A program made the position numbers and the translations under genes. Of a DNA stretch of 64,000 bases, positions 8,153-17,897 are shown in pieces; the stretch's first letter is position 1; the number at the start of each line of letters is the position of its first letter. The stretch lies in assembly GCF_019104725.1 (NCBI RefSeq), contig NZ_JAHRXF010000001.1, positions 62,001 to 126,000 on the forward strand, written 5' to 3'. The DNA comes from Streptomyces corallincola (GTDB taxonomy: Bacteria; Actinomycetota; Actinomycetes; Streptomycetales; Streptomycetaceae). Below the pieces are notes generated by a model. It was not told where the DNA came from and made no database searches. It saw only the letters and a program-made list of their open reading frames with translations.

Positions 8153-8939
8153 GCCATCGGACAACGGTCTCCCGCAGGGCCTGCTGGGTGACGACTCCCT
8201 GCCGCTGTACTCCCGCGTCGCCGGACGCCTGTTGGACGACATCTCCGCCGACGGTGCCCGGCCGGGCGACCGCCTGCCGTCCGAGCGTTCACTGGCCGGC
8301 CGGTACGGCGTCTCCCGCGTCACGCTGCGCAGCGCCCTGACCGAACTGGCCGAGCGGGACATCATCGAGTCCGCGCCTGCTCGTGGCTGGTTCCTGGCGG
8401 CCGGTTACTCGCACGCGGCGCCGGACGCCCCGCCCGCGCCCACCGCCGCGGGCGGACAGTCGGTGCGGGGGTTCGCGGACTACGCCGATCAGTACGGCTT
8501 CCGGCTCCGCGACAAGGTGCTCGACTCGACGGTGCGGGCGGCCACCGTCCAGGAATCCGAACTCCTACGGATCGGCCCCGGCGCCGCGCTGTTCGAGATG
8601 CGCCGTCTCCGCTTCCTCGACGGCCTCGTCGTCGTCCTGGAGCACAACCGGCTGCCCCTCGGGCTGTGCCCGGAACTGGCGGAGACCGACTTCACCAAGG
8701 ACACCCTCTTCGCCACCCTCCGCCGCGCCGATCCGCCCCAACTCCCCAAGGTCGCGGACTACTCGGTCGAGGCCCGGCATCCCACGGAGGAGGAGGGCAG
8801 ACTGCTGGACATCACCGACGCGACCCCCGTCCTGGTCGCCACCCAGCTCGCCTTCAACCAGAAGGCCCAGCCTCTGGAGTACACCGCGGCGGTCTTCCGT
8901 GGCGACCGCTATCACTTCCGGGCGTCTATCACGGGGTGA
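8151..8939 (+). CDS. GntR family (HutC subfamily) regulator, UTRA domain
   Basis: 262 residues. An N-terminal winged helix (about 17-85, with GDRLPSERSLAGRYGVSRVT) is followed by a UTRA effector-binding domain (about 105-255, including FEMRRLRFLDGLVVVLEHNRLP). Regulators of this subfamily bind phosphosugars or similar metabolites. The ATG at 8151 is chosen although an upstream in-frame start exists: the HTH then begins at the family's usual distance, no RBS is present, and a -10 box lies 6 nt upstream, which fits a leaderless mRNA. It diverges from the sugar operon and most likely represses it, with a sugar phosphate as inducer. Confidence 0.88.
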   Translation: MPSDNGLPQGLLGDDSLPLYSRVAGRLLDDISADGARPGDRLPSERSLAGRYGVSRVTLRSALTELAERDIIESAPARGWFLAAGYSHAAPDAPPAPTAAGGQSVRGFADYADQYGFRLRDKVLDSTVRAATVQESELLRIGPGAALFEMRRLRFLDGLVVVLEHNRLPLGLCPELAETDFTKDTLFATLRRADPPQLPKVADYSVEARHPTEEEGRLLDITDATPVLVATQLAFNQKAQPLEYTAAVFRGDRYHFRASITG

Positions 8940-9481
8940 GTCGAATGTGCAGGGTGGTCAGGGTCGGCCCGGAGGCCAACGGTTCACGGCGGCCGGGGCC
9001 GGTGCGCCAGCTCGGAGCGCGTAGACGCGCAGGTGTGTGACGTGCGGCTGATTGACGGCTGGGTGCGGGTGCGGGCTCGTGCGCGGTGGGGGAGGGGTGT
9101 CCTTGCTGCACCGCTGCGCCATCGTGTGCGTGAACTCCTCCGTCCGAGCGCCCTGTTACCGGCCGAGGATGCGGTCGATGGGCGCGGTCAGTGGGGGTGT
9201 GCAAGACGCACTCTCCCGGACCGTTCGCCCGCCATCGGTCAGCGGCCGAGCAGGGGCTACGGACGCTGCCCGATACCTCCTGCCCTCGCGCACTCACCCG
9301 CGACTCGTCCTCGTGCCGAATTCCGCCCCGAACTCCCCACGAAGCCATTGACGTGAACCTGCTAACCCCCTAACTTCCCGAGAGGCACGCGCTCAGCTCG
9401 GACCTCAACGGCCACCCCGTCGCGCACGGGACGCCCGACGCGCGGAACCTCTCACGCGCCTCCGTATCGGACGTAGACCCG
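8940..9481. other. Intergenic region without recognisable gene
   Basis: About 540 nt between the GntR gene and the GH92 control region. Short open frames on both strands have arginine/proline-rich composition typical of noncoding frames in GC-rich DNA. I see no RNA gene and no clean terminator hairpin. Confidence 0.5.
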
Positions 9482-9503
9482 GTTGTCGATCGACAACGTT
9501 GTC
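9482..9503 (+). promoter_or_regulatory. Two overlapping palindromic operators upstream of GH92 gene
   Basis: GTTGTCGATCGACAAC (9482-9497) is a perfect 16-bp palindrome. It shares its right arm with a second perfect palindrome, GACAACGTTGTC (9492-9503). The second has the central CG and ACAAC/GTTGT arms common in LacI-family operators. They lie about 105-125 nt upstream of the GH92 start. No LacI-type gene is in the window, so the regulator is probably encoded elsewhere. Confidence 0.6.
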
Positions 9504-9606
9504 AGTGCTCGCGCGGCCCGTACCACCCGCTCGCACAGTCCCGTTCCTCCCGCTGCCCGCCGGCCCCTACGACCGGGTGGGCACGAACGCAAGGAGTACG
9601 ACGGAC

Positions 9607-12441
9607 ATGAGACTCACCCCCCGCCCGCCGGCGGCCCTGGGCACGGGGCTGCTCGCCTCGACCGCGCTGGCGGCGGCGCTCCTCGTCGCTCCCGCGCCCG
9701 GAGCGGCAGCCGCACCCGCCGCGCTGGTCACCGCGCCCGCCGGGCTCGTCAACCCGTTCATCGGCACCTCGAACCAGGCAAACGACTTCCCCGGCGCGGA
9801 CGTCCCGTTCGGGATGGTGCAGTGGAGCCCCGACACGCCCTCCCGGCCGCCCGGCGGCGGATACGAGTACAACGACAAGGCGATCACCGGCTTCAGCCTG
9901 ACGCACATCGCCGGACCCGGCTGCGGCGCGGCCGGGGACATCCCGGTGCTTCCCACCATCGGCGCGGTCAGCACCTCCGCGACCGACAGCTTCTCGCACA
10001 CGAACGAGAGCGCGTCGGCGGGCACGTACAAGGTGGCGCTGGACAACAAGGTCACCACCGAGCTGACCGCCACCAGCCGCAGCGGCATGGCGCGCTTCAG
10101 CTTCCCCTCGACCACGCAGGCGAACCTGGTCTTCAAGCTCACCGGAAGCCAGAACGGCGCGAGCAACACGCAGTTCAACGTGGTCTCGTCAACCGAGGTC
10201 AGCGGGCAGGTCACCAGCGGCCGGTTCTGCGGTGCCGGGAATACGTACACGATCTACTTCGACATGGTCTTCGACCAGCCGTTCAAGACCAGCGGCACTC
10301 CCTCCGCCGCGCCGACACTGCGGAGTCCTGCCGAGCGGGGCGCCGGTCGGAACGCGGCCGAGAAGCCCAACAAACCGAAGCTGCACGGCGATCCGTCCGT
10401 CGCACCGCCCAACGGAAGGGCGCGTTCCGCCGCTACGAAGGCGACTCCCCAGGCCGCCGCGCAGAACGGCTACGTGACCTTCGACGCGACCGCCCATCCC
10501 GTCGTCCAGGCCAAGGTGGGCATCAGTTACGTCTCCGTCGCGGGCGCCACCGCCAACCGCGCGGCGGAGAACCCGAACTGGAACTTCGACGCCACCCGCA
10601 CCGCCGCCCAGAACACCTGGAACGCCGAACTGGGCAAGATCCAGACGGGCGGTGGCACGACCGACCAGCAGAGGATGTTCTACACGGCGCTGTACCACTC
10701 GCTGCTGCACCCGAACATCGTCAGCGACACCAACGGCCAGTACGCGGGCTTCGACGGGCGGACGCACACCGTCGATTCCGGCCACCGGGCCGTCTACGGC
10801 AACTACTCCGGATGGGACATCTACCGCTCCCAGGCGCAGCTGGAGGCGCTCGTCGATCCGCAGGCCGCGTCCGACACCGCGCAGTCCATGCTGGACGACT
10901 ACCGGCAGACCGGCATCTTCCCCAAGTGGTCCGAGTACAACGGCGAGTCGTACGTGATGGTCGGTGACCCGGCCGCCGCGATCATCGCGGACTACTACGC
11001 CTTCGGTGCCCGAGGTTTCGACGCCGCCGAGACGCTGAGCGCGCTGGTCGCCCAGGCGTCGAAGACCAACAACGACCGCCCCGGTCTCAACTACCTGAAC
11101 TCACCCGGCTGGATGCCGCACGACGGCAGCTACGGCTGCTGCAACTTCTACGGGCCGGTCGCCACGACCCTGGAGTACAACACCGCCGACTTCGCCCTGT
11201 CCGCGCTGGCCGGTGCCCTCGGTGACAGCGCGAACCAGAAGACGTACGCCGCGCGGGCGCAGAACTGGCGGAACGTCGTCAACCCGGCCTCCGGTTTCGC
11301 GGAGCCCCGCAACGCGAACGGCTCCTGGCTCGGCGGCTTCGACCCCACCAGCGGCACCGACATGGTCGAGGGCGACTCATGGATCTACACCGGCATGGTC
11401 CCCTTCAACGTCGCCGGACTCGCCCGCGCCAAGGGCGGCAACACGGCCATGAACCACTACCTCGACACCGTGCTGCGCAGCTTCAAGGGTGACAACGGCT
11501 ACGCGTGGGTGGGCAACGAACCCAGCATCGAACTCCCCTGGGAATACGACTACACCGGCGCGCCGTACAAGACGCAGGGCACGGTCCGCGCGATCCAGGA
11601 CCAGATCTGGTCCAACACCCCCGCCGGACTGGCCGACGGCAACGACGACCTCGGCGCCATGAGTGCCTGGTACGTCTGGTCCGCGCTCGGCATGTTCCCG
11701 CAGACCCCGGGCACCGCCGACCTCGCCCTCGGCTCACCGCTCTTCCCTCAGGCCGTCATCGCCCTCTCGTCGGGCGCGACCCTCACCGTCAACGGCAATG
11801 GCGCCGCCGACAACGCGCCCTACGTCCAGTCCGCCACCTGGAACGGCGGCTCCTGGAACAACGCCTACGCACCCACCAGCGCCCTCACCTCGGGTGGCAC
11901 TCTCGGCTACACCCTGGGCACAACCGCCAACACCGACTGGGCCTCGAGTAGTTCCGCCGCACCTCCGTCGTACGGCGGCGGTGTCGCGGCCCCTGCGACA
12001 CCGCGCGTCGGACCGCTCACCTCGGGCGTGGCGGGCACGAGCGGCAAACTCTGCCTCGATGTCGCCAACTCCGGCACCGGAGACGGCACCCACCTCCAGA
12101 CCTGGCAGTGCAACCAGTCCTACGCCCAGGATGTGACCATCGCCGCCGACGGCACGCTGCGTGTCCTCGGCAAGTGCGTGGACGTCAGCAACAGCGGCAC
12201 CGCCAACGGCACTCTCGTCCAGCTCTACCGCTGCAACGGCAGCGGCGCTCAGCAGTGGAGGACCGGCTCCAACGGCTCCCTTACCAATCCGAACTCCGGC
12301 AAGTGCCTGGACGACCCCAACTCCTCCACCGCCAACGGCACGCAACTCCAGATCTACACCTGCAACGCGACAGCGGCCCAGAACTGGACCCTCCCGCCCG
12401 CCCCGACAGCGGCCACAACCACCGCCACCGCCCGCTCCTGA
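9607..12441 (+). CDS. Secreted GH92 alpha-mannosidase with C-terminal ricin-type lectin domain
   Basis: 944 residues. A signal peptide (about 1-38, ending APGAAAAPAA) precedes a GH92 domain: NPFIGTSNQANDFPGADVPFG near the start, then GGYEYND, YSGWDIYRSQ, NDDLGAMSAWYVWSALGMFPQ and the C-terminal beta region. Residues about 805-930 form three QxW-type repeats (CLDVANSG, CVDVSNSG, CLDDPNSS each followed by a Q-x-W/x-W strand), a CBM13 carbohydrate-binding module. It would trim mannose from alpha-mannans or glycoproteins outside the cell, with calcium as in known GH92 enzymes. The start at 9607 has AAGGAG 10 nt upstream. A Ser/Ala/Gly linker at about 780-795 separates the domains. Confidence 0.92.
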   Translation: MRLTPRPPAALGTGLLASTALAAALLVAPAPGAAAAPAALVTAPAGLVNPFIGTSNQANDFPGADVPFGMVQWSPDTPSRPPGGGYEYNDKAITGFSLTHIAGPGCGAAGDIPVLPTIGAVSTSATDSFSHTNESASAGTYKVALDNKVTTELTATSRSGMARFSFPSTTQANLVFKLTGSQNGASNTQFNVVSSTEVSGQVTSGRFCGAGNTYTIYFDMVFDQPFKTSGTPSAAPTLRSPAERGAGRNAAEKPNKPKLHGDPSVAPPNGRARSAATKATPQAAAQNGYVTFDATAHPVVQAKVGISYVSVAGATANRAAENPNWNFDATRTAAQNTWNAELGKIQTGGGTTDQQRMFYTALYHSLLHPNIVSDTNGQYAGFDGRTHTVDSGHRAVYGNYSGWDIYRSQAQLEALVDPQAASDTAQSMLDDYRQTGIFPKWSEYNGESYVMVGDPAAAIIADYYAFGARGFDAAETLSALVAQASKTNNDRPGLNYLNSPGWMPHDGSYGCCNFYGPVATTLEYNTADFALSALAGALGDSANQKTYAARAQNWRNVVNPASGFAEPRNANGSWLGGFDPTSGTDMVEGDSWIYTGMVPFNVAGLARAKGGNTAMNHYLDTVLRSFKGDNGYAWVGNEPSIELPWEYDYTGAPYKTQGTVRAIQDQIWSNTPAGLADGNDDLGAMSAWYVWSALGMFPQTPGTADLALGSPLFPQAVIALSSGATLTVNGNGAADNAPYVQSATWNGGSWNNAYAPTSALTSGGTLGYTLGTTANTDWASSSSAAPPSYGGGVAAPATPRVGPLTSGVAGTSGKLCLDVANSGTGDGTHLQTWQCNQSYAQDVTIAADGTLRVLGKCVDVSNSGTANGTLVQLYRCNGSGAQQWRTGSNGSLTNPNSGKCLDDPNSSTANGTQLQIYTCNATAAQNWTLPPAPTAATTTATARS

Positions 12442-12489
12442 CCGTCGAGCGGCTCAGTGAAAGGCGACTGACCGGGAAGTCTCCAGGTC

Positions 12490-12508
12490 AGGCACCTTTC
12501 GCGTGCCT
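12490..12508. terminator. Short hairpin between convergent GH92 and aldehyde dehydrogenase genes
   Basis: AGGCAC (12490-12495) and GTGCCT (12503-12508) form a 6-bp stem with a 7-nt loop. It directly abuts the stop codon of the leftward dehydrogenase gene. It could end transcription from either side, but the stem is short and no T-run follows. Confidence 0.4.
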
Positions 12509-14032
12509 CTAGAAGAAGCCGAGCTTCTTCGGCGAGTATGACACCAGCAGATTCTTCGTCTGCTGGTAGTGCTCCAGCATCATGCGGTGCGTCTCGCGGC
12601 CGATGCCGGACTGCTTGTAGCCGCCGAAGGCCGCGTGGGCGGGGTAGGCGTGGTAGCAGTTGGTCCAGACGCGGCCCGCCTGGATGGTGCGGCCCGCGCG
12701 GTAGGCGGTGTTGATGTCGCGGGTCCAGACACCGGCGCCGAGGCCGTACAGGGTGTCGTTGGCGATCTTCATCGCGTCGTCGAAGTCGTCGAACGCCGCG
12801 ACGGAGACGACGGGACCGAAGATCTCCTCCTGGAAGACCCGCATGCGGTTGTCGCCCTCGAAGATGGTCGGCTGGACGTAGTAGCCGCCCTTCAACTCGC
12901 CGTCGTAGTCGATGCGTTCGCCACCGGTCAGGACGCGGGCACCCTCCTGGCGGCCGATGTCCAGGTAGGAGAGGATCTTCTCCAGCTGGTCGTTGGACGC
13001 CTGGGCGCCGATCATCGTGTCGGTGTCCAGGGGATGGCCCGGCTTGATCAGCTCGGTGCGGGCGACTGCCGCCTCCAGGAATTCGGAGTAGTTGCCGCGC
13101 TGGACGAGGGCGCGCGACGGGCAGGTGCACACCTCGCCCTGGTTGAGCGCGAACATCGTGAAGCCTTCGAGCGCCTTGTCGCGGAAGTCGTCGTCGTGGG
13201 CCCACACGTCGTCGAAGAAGATGTTCGGCGACTTGCCGCCCAGCTCCAGGGTGACCGGCTTGATGTTCTCCGAGGCGTACTGCATGATCAGCCGCCCGGT
13301 CGTGGTCTCACCGGTGAACGCGATCTTCGCCACGCGCGGGCTGGACGCCAGCGGCTTGCCCGCCTCGACGCCGAAGCCGTTGGCGATGTTGACGACGCCC
13401 GGCGGCAGCAGGTCCGCGATCAGGCTCATCCAGAAGTGGATGGACGCGGGAGTCTGCTCGGCGGGCTTCAGCACGACCGCGTTGCCCGCCGCCAGCGCCG
13501 GGGCCAGCTTCCACGTGGCCATCAGGATCGGGAAGTTCCACGGGATGATCTGCCCGACCACGCCCAGCGGCTCGTGGAAGTGGTACGCCACTGTGTCGTC
13601 GTCGATCTCGCCCAGCGACCCCTCCTGCGCACGGATCGCCCCGGCGAAGTAGCGGAAGTGGTCGATGGCGAGCGGAATGTCGGCGGCCAGTGTTTCCCGG
13701 ACCGGCTTGCCGTTCTCCCAGCTCTCGGCCACCGCGAGCTGTTCGAGGTTGGCCTCCATCCGGTCGGCGATCTTCAGCAGGATGTCCGCCCGCTCGGTGA
13801 CCGACCTGCGCCCCCACGCGGGTGCGGCCTCGTGCGCCGCGTCCAGTGCCCGCTCGACGTCCTCCGAGGTGCCGCGCGCGATCTCGGTGAACGGCTGCCC
13901 GTTGACCGGCGACGGGTTCTCGAAGTACTGCCCGCGGGCCGGTGGTACGTACTCGCCACCGATCCAGTGGTCGTAACGGGGCTGGTAGGAGACGATCGCG
14001 CCCTCGGTGCCGGGCGCCGCGTAACGGGTCAT
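12509..14032 (-). CDS. NAD-dependent aldehyde dehydrogenase (ExaC/AldA-like)
   Basis: 507 residues, full length for the ALDH superfamily. Visible landmarks are [20 protein letters not shown] (NAD-binding entry), [19 protein letters not shown] with the general-base Glu, [11 protein letters not shown] with the nucleophile Cys, and [10 protein letters not shown]. The C-terminus ([26 protein letters not shown]) matches acetaldehyde dehydrogenases of the ExaC/AcoD type. It oxidises short-chain aldehydes to acids. The ATG overlaps the stop of the upstream GAF regulator by 4 nt (ATGA) and has a GGGAGG RBS, so regulator and enzyme are co-translated. Confidence 0.9.
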   Translation of the reverse strand: MTRYAAPGTEGAIVSYQPRYDHWIGGEYVPPARGQYFENPSPVNGQPFTEIARGTSEDVERALDAAHEAAPAWGRRSVTERADILLKIADRMEANLEQLAVAESWENGKPVRETLAADIPLAIDHFRYFAGAIRAQEGSLGEIDDDTVAYHFHEPLGVVGQIIPWNFPILMATWKLAPALAAGNAVVLKPAEQTPASIHFWMSLIADLLPPGVVNIANGFGVEAGKPLASSPRVAKIAFTGETTTGRLIMQYASENIKPVTLELGGKSPNIFFDDVWAHDDDFRDKALEGFTMFALNQGEVCTCPSRALVQRGNYSEFLEAAVARTELIKPGHPLDTDTMIGAQASNDQLEKILSYLDIGRQEGARVLTGGERIDYDGELKGGYYVQPTIFEGDNRMRVFQEEIFGPVVSVAAFDDFDDAMKIANDTLYGLGAGVWTRDINTAYRAGRTIQAGRVWTNCYHAYPAHAAFGGYKQSGIGRETHRMMLEHYQQTKNLLVSYSPKKLGFF

Positions 14033-15399
14033 GCTGGTCTGCCTCCCGAGTGAAGCGCTGCCCGCCGTTGGACAGCTCTCGGCGCGAGGCTAACCGGACG
14101 AACGTTGCGAGCAGGTTGCGACACGGAGCCCCGCACCGGAGCCCGGAGACCCGGCGGACCCAGCTCCGATTCGAGCGCGGTGAGCCGTGCCAGCGCGGGT
14201 GCGGTGGGCCGTACCGCCACCAGGGCCCGCCAGATGTCGAGGTCGTCCTCGCCCCACGGAGTGTGCGCCCAGTCGGCCAGCAGATCGGGGTCGCGGTGAG
14301 CGATCAGAGCGGTCCGCAGGCCGTCGGCGAGCCGCTGCCGCAGCCGCACGACAGCGGGCGCCTGCGATCCGGGCAGCAGCGGACCCGCGTACGCCTTCAC
14401 CGCCGAGGTCAGCGCCCCCGTCTCCAGTCGCCGTTCCACCAGCGTCGCGTCGCACTCCACGGGCGCCGTCAGCCGGTAGGGCCGCGAGGCGAGCAGTGCG
14501 GGCTCGAGCAGCCGCCGGAGCCGGGCCAGTTCGGCGCGCAGCGTCACCGGGGTCACCGACTCGTCCGCGTACAGCGCGCACAGCAGCTCGTCCCCGGTCA
14601 GCCCCTCCGGATGGCGAGCCAGCAGCACCAGGATCTCGCTGTGCCTGCGGCTCAGCCGGACCCGGTCGCCCCCGCGCCGCAGCTCCGCCTCGTCCCGGCC
14701 CAGCGCGCTCAGTACGACCGCGCCATCGGTACGGAGCGGGGGAGCGAGGAGCGCGAGCTGCGACTCGGCCGCCCGCGCCACCGCCTGCACGAAGCCCAGG
14801 CTGTGCGGATGCGCCAGGCCATCCCCGCCGGTGATGTCGATGGCGCCCAGTACCCGGCCGGTGTGCGGATCATGGATCGGCGCCGCCGCGCAGGTCCACG
14901 GCTGCACCCTCCTTATGAAGTGCTCCGCCGCGAACACCTGCACCGGTCGGTCCAGCGCGACGGCGGTACCGGGCGCGTTCGTCCCCACCGCGCTCTCCGA
15001 CCAGCGGGCACCCGGCACGAAGTTCATCCCGTCGGCCCGGCGCCGCGTGGCCGGATGCCCCTCCACCCACAGCAGCCTGCCGTGCGCGTCGCACACCGCG
15101 AGCAGATGCTCACCGTCGGAGGCGAATGTGCCCATCAGCTCCCGGAACAGCGGCATCACCCGCGCCAGCGGATGCTCCGCCCGGTAGCCGCCGAGATCGT
15201 CGTCGGTCAGTTCCACGTCGGCGGTGCCGTCCGGCCCGACCCCGGCCCGCGCGCTGCGCCGCCACGAATCGGCGACCACCTCGCGCACCGGACGCGGCAC
15301 GGTCCCCGCCGAGGTGAACGTCTCGTGCGCCCGGCGCAGCACCCGGATGCGCTCGGCAGGGTCGGCCCCCGGTTCCAGAGCCACCCACGGATCTGTCAC
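14029..15399 (-). CDS. GAF-domain transcriptional regulator (AcoR-like N-terminus)
   Basis: About 456 residues. The N-terminal half resembles the sensor part of acetoin/aldehyde regulators: [32 protein letters not shown], then a GAF-like [32 protein letters not shown] and [17 protein letters not shown]. There is no sigma-54 AAA+ domain. Instead a winged-helix-like segment ([23 protein letters not shown]) follows, with a helical C-terminus. The GTG at 15399 is chosen because GGGGAGG lies 6 nt upstream; an ATG at 15435 has no RBS. It overlaps the aldehyde dehydrogenase gene, its likely target. Confidence 0.82.
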   Translation of the reverse strand: MTDPWVALEPGADPAERIRVLRRAHETFTSAGTVPRPVREVVADSWRRSARAGVGPDGTADVELTDDDLGGYRAEHPLARVMPLFRELMGTFASDGEHLLAVCDAHGRLLWVEGHPATRRRADGMNFVPGARWSESAVGTNAPGTAVALDRPVQVFAAEHFIRRVQPWTCAAAPIHDPHTGRVLGAIDITGGDGLAHPHSLGFVQAVARAAESQLALLAPPLRTDGAVVLSALGRDEAELRRGGDRVRLSRRHSEILVLLARHPEGLTGDELLCALYADESVTPVTLRAELARLRRLLEPALLASRPYRLTAPVECDATLVERRLETGALTSAVKAYAGPLLPGSQAPAVVRLRQRLADGLRTALIAHRDPDLLADWAHTPWGEDDLDIWRALVAVRPTAPALARLTALESELGPPGLRAPVRGSVSQPARNVRPVSLAPRAVQRRAALHSGGRPA

Positions 15400-15502
15400 G
15401 GCGCCCTCCCCGGACGAAGAAGTAGCTGTACCCATCGTCACGCGACGTGTTGACGCGGACAACCGGTTCGACATGCCCGTCCGGAAAGGGGGTGATCTCC
15501 GG

Positions 15503-16105
15503 CTAGGCGAAATTCACGAGCCTGATGTAGCGGACCCAGTCCCAGTTCGGACCCGGATCGGTGTGGTCGGTGCCCGGTACCTCGGCGTGGGCGAGGATGT
15601 GCGCCCTGTCCTTGGGGATGCCGTACCGGTCGCAGACCGACGCCGTCAGCTTGGCGGACTGCTCGAAGAGAGCGTTGGTGAAGTAGGCGGGCTGATCCAC
15701 CCATCCCTCGTGCTCGATTCCGATGCTGCGCGTGTTGTAGTCCCAGTTCCCCGCGTGCCAGGCGACATCGGCCTCGCGCACGCACTGCGCCACGTGACCG
15801 TCGGCCGAGCGGACCAGATAGTGCGCGGACACCTTCTTCGCCGGGTTCTGGAAGATCCCCACGGTGTTCGTGTACGTCTCCTGCGTCACGTGGATGATCA
15901 CACGGTCGATGGTGTAGCTCGCGGGACGCTTCGACACGGTGTAGTTCCCGGTGACAGCCGGTCTCCACTCCGCCGACGGGTAGTCCACGGTTCCCGCCGC
16001 GCTCGCGTGGACCTCGGGAAGCGCTGTGTAGGGGAGGAGGGCGAGGGCAGCGCCCTGGAGGATGCGTCGTCTGCCGAGCCGCGCACCTGGCAGGTTGGAG
16101 TCCAT
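15503..16105 (-). CDS. Exported N-acetylmuramoyl-L-alanine amidase (Amidase_2)
   Basis: 200 residues. The N-terminus RLGRRRILQGAALALLP is a twin-arginine-like export signal, with cleavage likely after VHASA. The Amidase_2/PGRP zinc fold follows: IDRVIIHVTQ (first His ligand), SAHYLVRSADGHVAQCV, SIGIEHEGW with the catalytic-site Glu region, and HAEVPGTDHTDPGPNWDW with the remaining ligands. It would cut the bond between muramic acid and the peptide stem in the cell wall. No separate wall-binding domain is present. Monocistronic by spacing. Confidence 0.9.
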   Translation of the reverse strand: MDSNLPGARLGRRRILQGAALALLPYTALPEVHASAAGTVDYPSAEWRPAVTGNYTVSKRPASYTIDRVIIHVTQETYTNTVGIFQNPAKKVSAHYLVRSADGHVAQCVREADVAWHAGNWDYNTRSIGIEHEGWVDQPAYFTNALFEQSAKLTASVCDRYGIPKDRAHILAHAEVPGTDHTDPGPNWDWVRYIRLVNFA

Positions 16106-16597
16106 GATCGGCCGCCTTTCAGGGATGGATGTGGGGTGTCACATGCCTGAAGCACTGATGCATCGTCACAGGCGTTACCCGCCGGGGCCGGTGTCGTACA
16201 CGACCACCACGGATTTCGTCACCGGAGTTGCGTAAGGCCTGATGCAGAGAGCCTGTTTCTTCGTCGGTCGCCCGCATGACTTCCCCCGCTCGTTCGGTTT
16301 CCGTCCAGCGTCACGGAACGTGTGCACGCCTCGGGCGCTCTCCGGTCCCGGTCGTGACGACCCGTTCGCACCGCGTGTGAATCACCGTACGGTGCCGTCG
16401 AGTTGGACAGAAGGGCGTACCCCGGAACAGTGGACAAGTCGATGAATGTGGAGAACTCGATCACCCGATGGAGTGACGCTCAGCCATGAAGCGGGGAGGA
16501 GCCCGCCGCACCCCGCACCCCGCACCCCGCACCCCGCACCCCGCACCCGCGCCCCATCGGGGTTCCTGTCCCGCCCACAACCTCCGCAGCCCGCCCC
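16106..16597. other. Intergenic region with a heptamer repeat
   Basis: About 490 nt between the amidase start and the xylR stop. Besides the amidase promoter region it holds six head-to-tail copies of GCACCCC (last copy GCACCCG) at 16508-16549, some 50 nt from the xylR stop. No convincing gene on either strand. No c-di-AMP riboswitch core could be recognised upstream of the amidase. Confidence 0.5.
16508..16549. repeat. 7-bp tandem repeat, six units
   Basis: Five exact GCACCCC units and one GCACCCG unit in tandem, downstream of the xylR stop. Such a run is prone to slippage. No function evident. Confidence 0.85.
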
Positions 16598-17806
16598 CTA
16601 CCCGCGCTCCGCCACCCCCGCCGGGTCATCCAGAACGCCCCGCACCACCGAATGCGCCGCCCCCAGCAGAGGCCCCTGCGAGCCGAGCCGCGACACCGAG
16701 ACCGGACACGCGGGACCGGTCGTACGCCCCCTCAACTCCGCCTCCAGCGAGGGCAGGAGCCACGGCGAGAGCGCGGCGAGCGCGCCGCCCAGCACGACGG
16801 TCCGCGGATCGAGCAGATTGACGGCCCCGGTCAGCGCGATCCCCAGAGCGGCCCCCGCGTTCCGGAGCGCCCGCCGCGCCCCTTCGTCGCCCGCCCCGGC
16901 ACGCTCCCCGAGCAGCGCGACCGCGTCCTCGCGCGTGTCCAGTCCGGCCGCGCGCAGGACCGCTTCCTCACCGGCGTACTGCTCCAGACACCCGCGCCCC
17001 CCGCACGCGCACCCCGGGCCGTCCGGATACACCGGCACATGCCCCACCTCGCCCGCGAACCCGCGCGTGCCGCGCCACACCGCGCCGTCCACGACCACCG
17101 CCGCGCCGATGCCGATCTCGGCCGAGACGTGCAGGAAGTCGGCCGGGGTGCCGGGGGACAGCCACAGTTCCGCCAGCGCCCCGAAGTTCGCCTCGTTGTC
17201 CACGGTCAGCGGTAGCGGCGAGGGCAGCAGACGGCCGAGATCCGTGTCCTGCCAGCCGAGATTGGGCGCCCGGACGACCGTGCGGCCGTCCCGCGCGACG
17301 AGACCGGGTACGGCGACGGCGAGCCCGGCGGGCCACAGCTCCTCGCGTTTCGCCTCCGCCGCGACCTTGTGGACCAGCGCCTCCAGTTCCTCGGCGACTG
17401 CCTCGGGGGGCCGCCCCCGGTTCGATCCGCGCCGTCCGGCCCGAGCGCGGACGGCGCCGGTCAGATCCACCGCGCAGACCGCCAGATGATCGACCCCGAT
17501 CTCCGCGCCGATCCCGGCCGGGCCCCGGCCGCTGACCGCCAGTGCCGAGCCGGGCCGACCGACGCGGCCGGGTCGTTCCGGACCCAGTTCCTCCAGCAGT
17601 TCCCAGCGGATCAGGTCGTCCACCAGCGTGGACACGGCGGCACGGGTCAGACCGATGTGGGAGGCGACGGCCGCGCGGGACAGCGGTCCCGCCGCACGCA
17701 CGGCGTGCATCACGCGCGCGAGATTGCGCCGCCGGATGCCCTGCTGGGTGTCCTGTGACGACCGCCCCCTGCCGACGGGACGGCTCTCGTGCGGGGAATC
17801 GGTCAT
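16598..17806 (-). CDS. xylR: ROK family xylose repressor XylR
   Basis: 402 residues. An N-terminal winged helix (about 25-85, with GPLSRAAVASHIGLTRAAVSTLVDDLI) precedes a ROK sugar-binding domain with EIGVDHLAVCAVDLTG and the zinc motif GCACGGRGCLEQY. The ATG at 17806 is chosen over an upstream in-frame start because it places the HTH at the normal distance. It lies just downstream of xylB on the same strand and opposite xylA, the standard actinomycete arrangement. It should repress xylB and xylA until xylose binds. Confidence 0.88.
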   Translation of the reverse strand: MTDSPHESRPVGRGRSSQDTQQGIRRRNLARVMHAVRAAGPLSRAAVASHIGLTRAAVSTLVDDLIRWELLEELGPERPGRVGRPGSALAVSGRGPAGIGAEIGVDHLAVCAVDLTGAVRARAGRRGSNRGRPPEAVAEELEALVHKVAAEAKREELWPAGLAVAVPGLVARDGRTVVRAPNLGWQDTDLGRLLPSPLPLTVDNEANFGALAELWLSPGTPADFLHVSAEIGIGAAVVVDGAVWRGTRGFAGEVGHVPVYPDGPGCACGGRGCLEQYAGEEAVLRAAGLDTREDAVALLGERAGAGDEGARRALRNAGAALGIALTGAVNLLDPRTVVLGGALAALSPWLLPSLEAELRGRTTGPACPVSVSRLGSQGPLLGAAHSVVRGVLDDPAGVAERG

Positions 17807-17897
17807 CGCGTGGTCGGTCCTCGGTTCGGTGACAGGCGCCTCGGCCCCTGTGTGGTCTCCGCGAAACTCTGGTGCCACCTCGGTGAACAGGGACGAT

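Noticed and set aside
8940..9480. Candidate genes in the GntR-GH92 gap
   Set aside because: Frames of 80-140 codons on both strands have random-looking Arg/Pro-rich products, no RBS and no homology that I recognise.
16106..16300. c-di-AMP (ydaO) riboswitch upstream of the amidase
   Set aside because: This riboswitch is common before wall hydrolases in Streptomyces, but I could not find its conserved core or stems.
16508..16549. CRISPR-like array
   Set aside because: Units are 7 bp and directly abutting, with no spacers. It is a simple tandem repeat.
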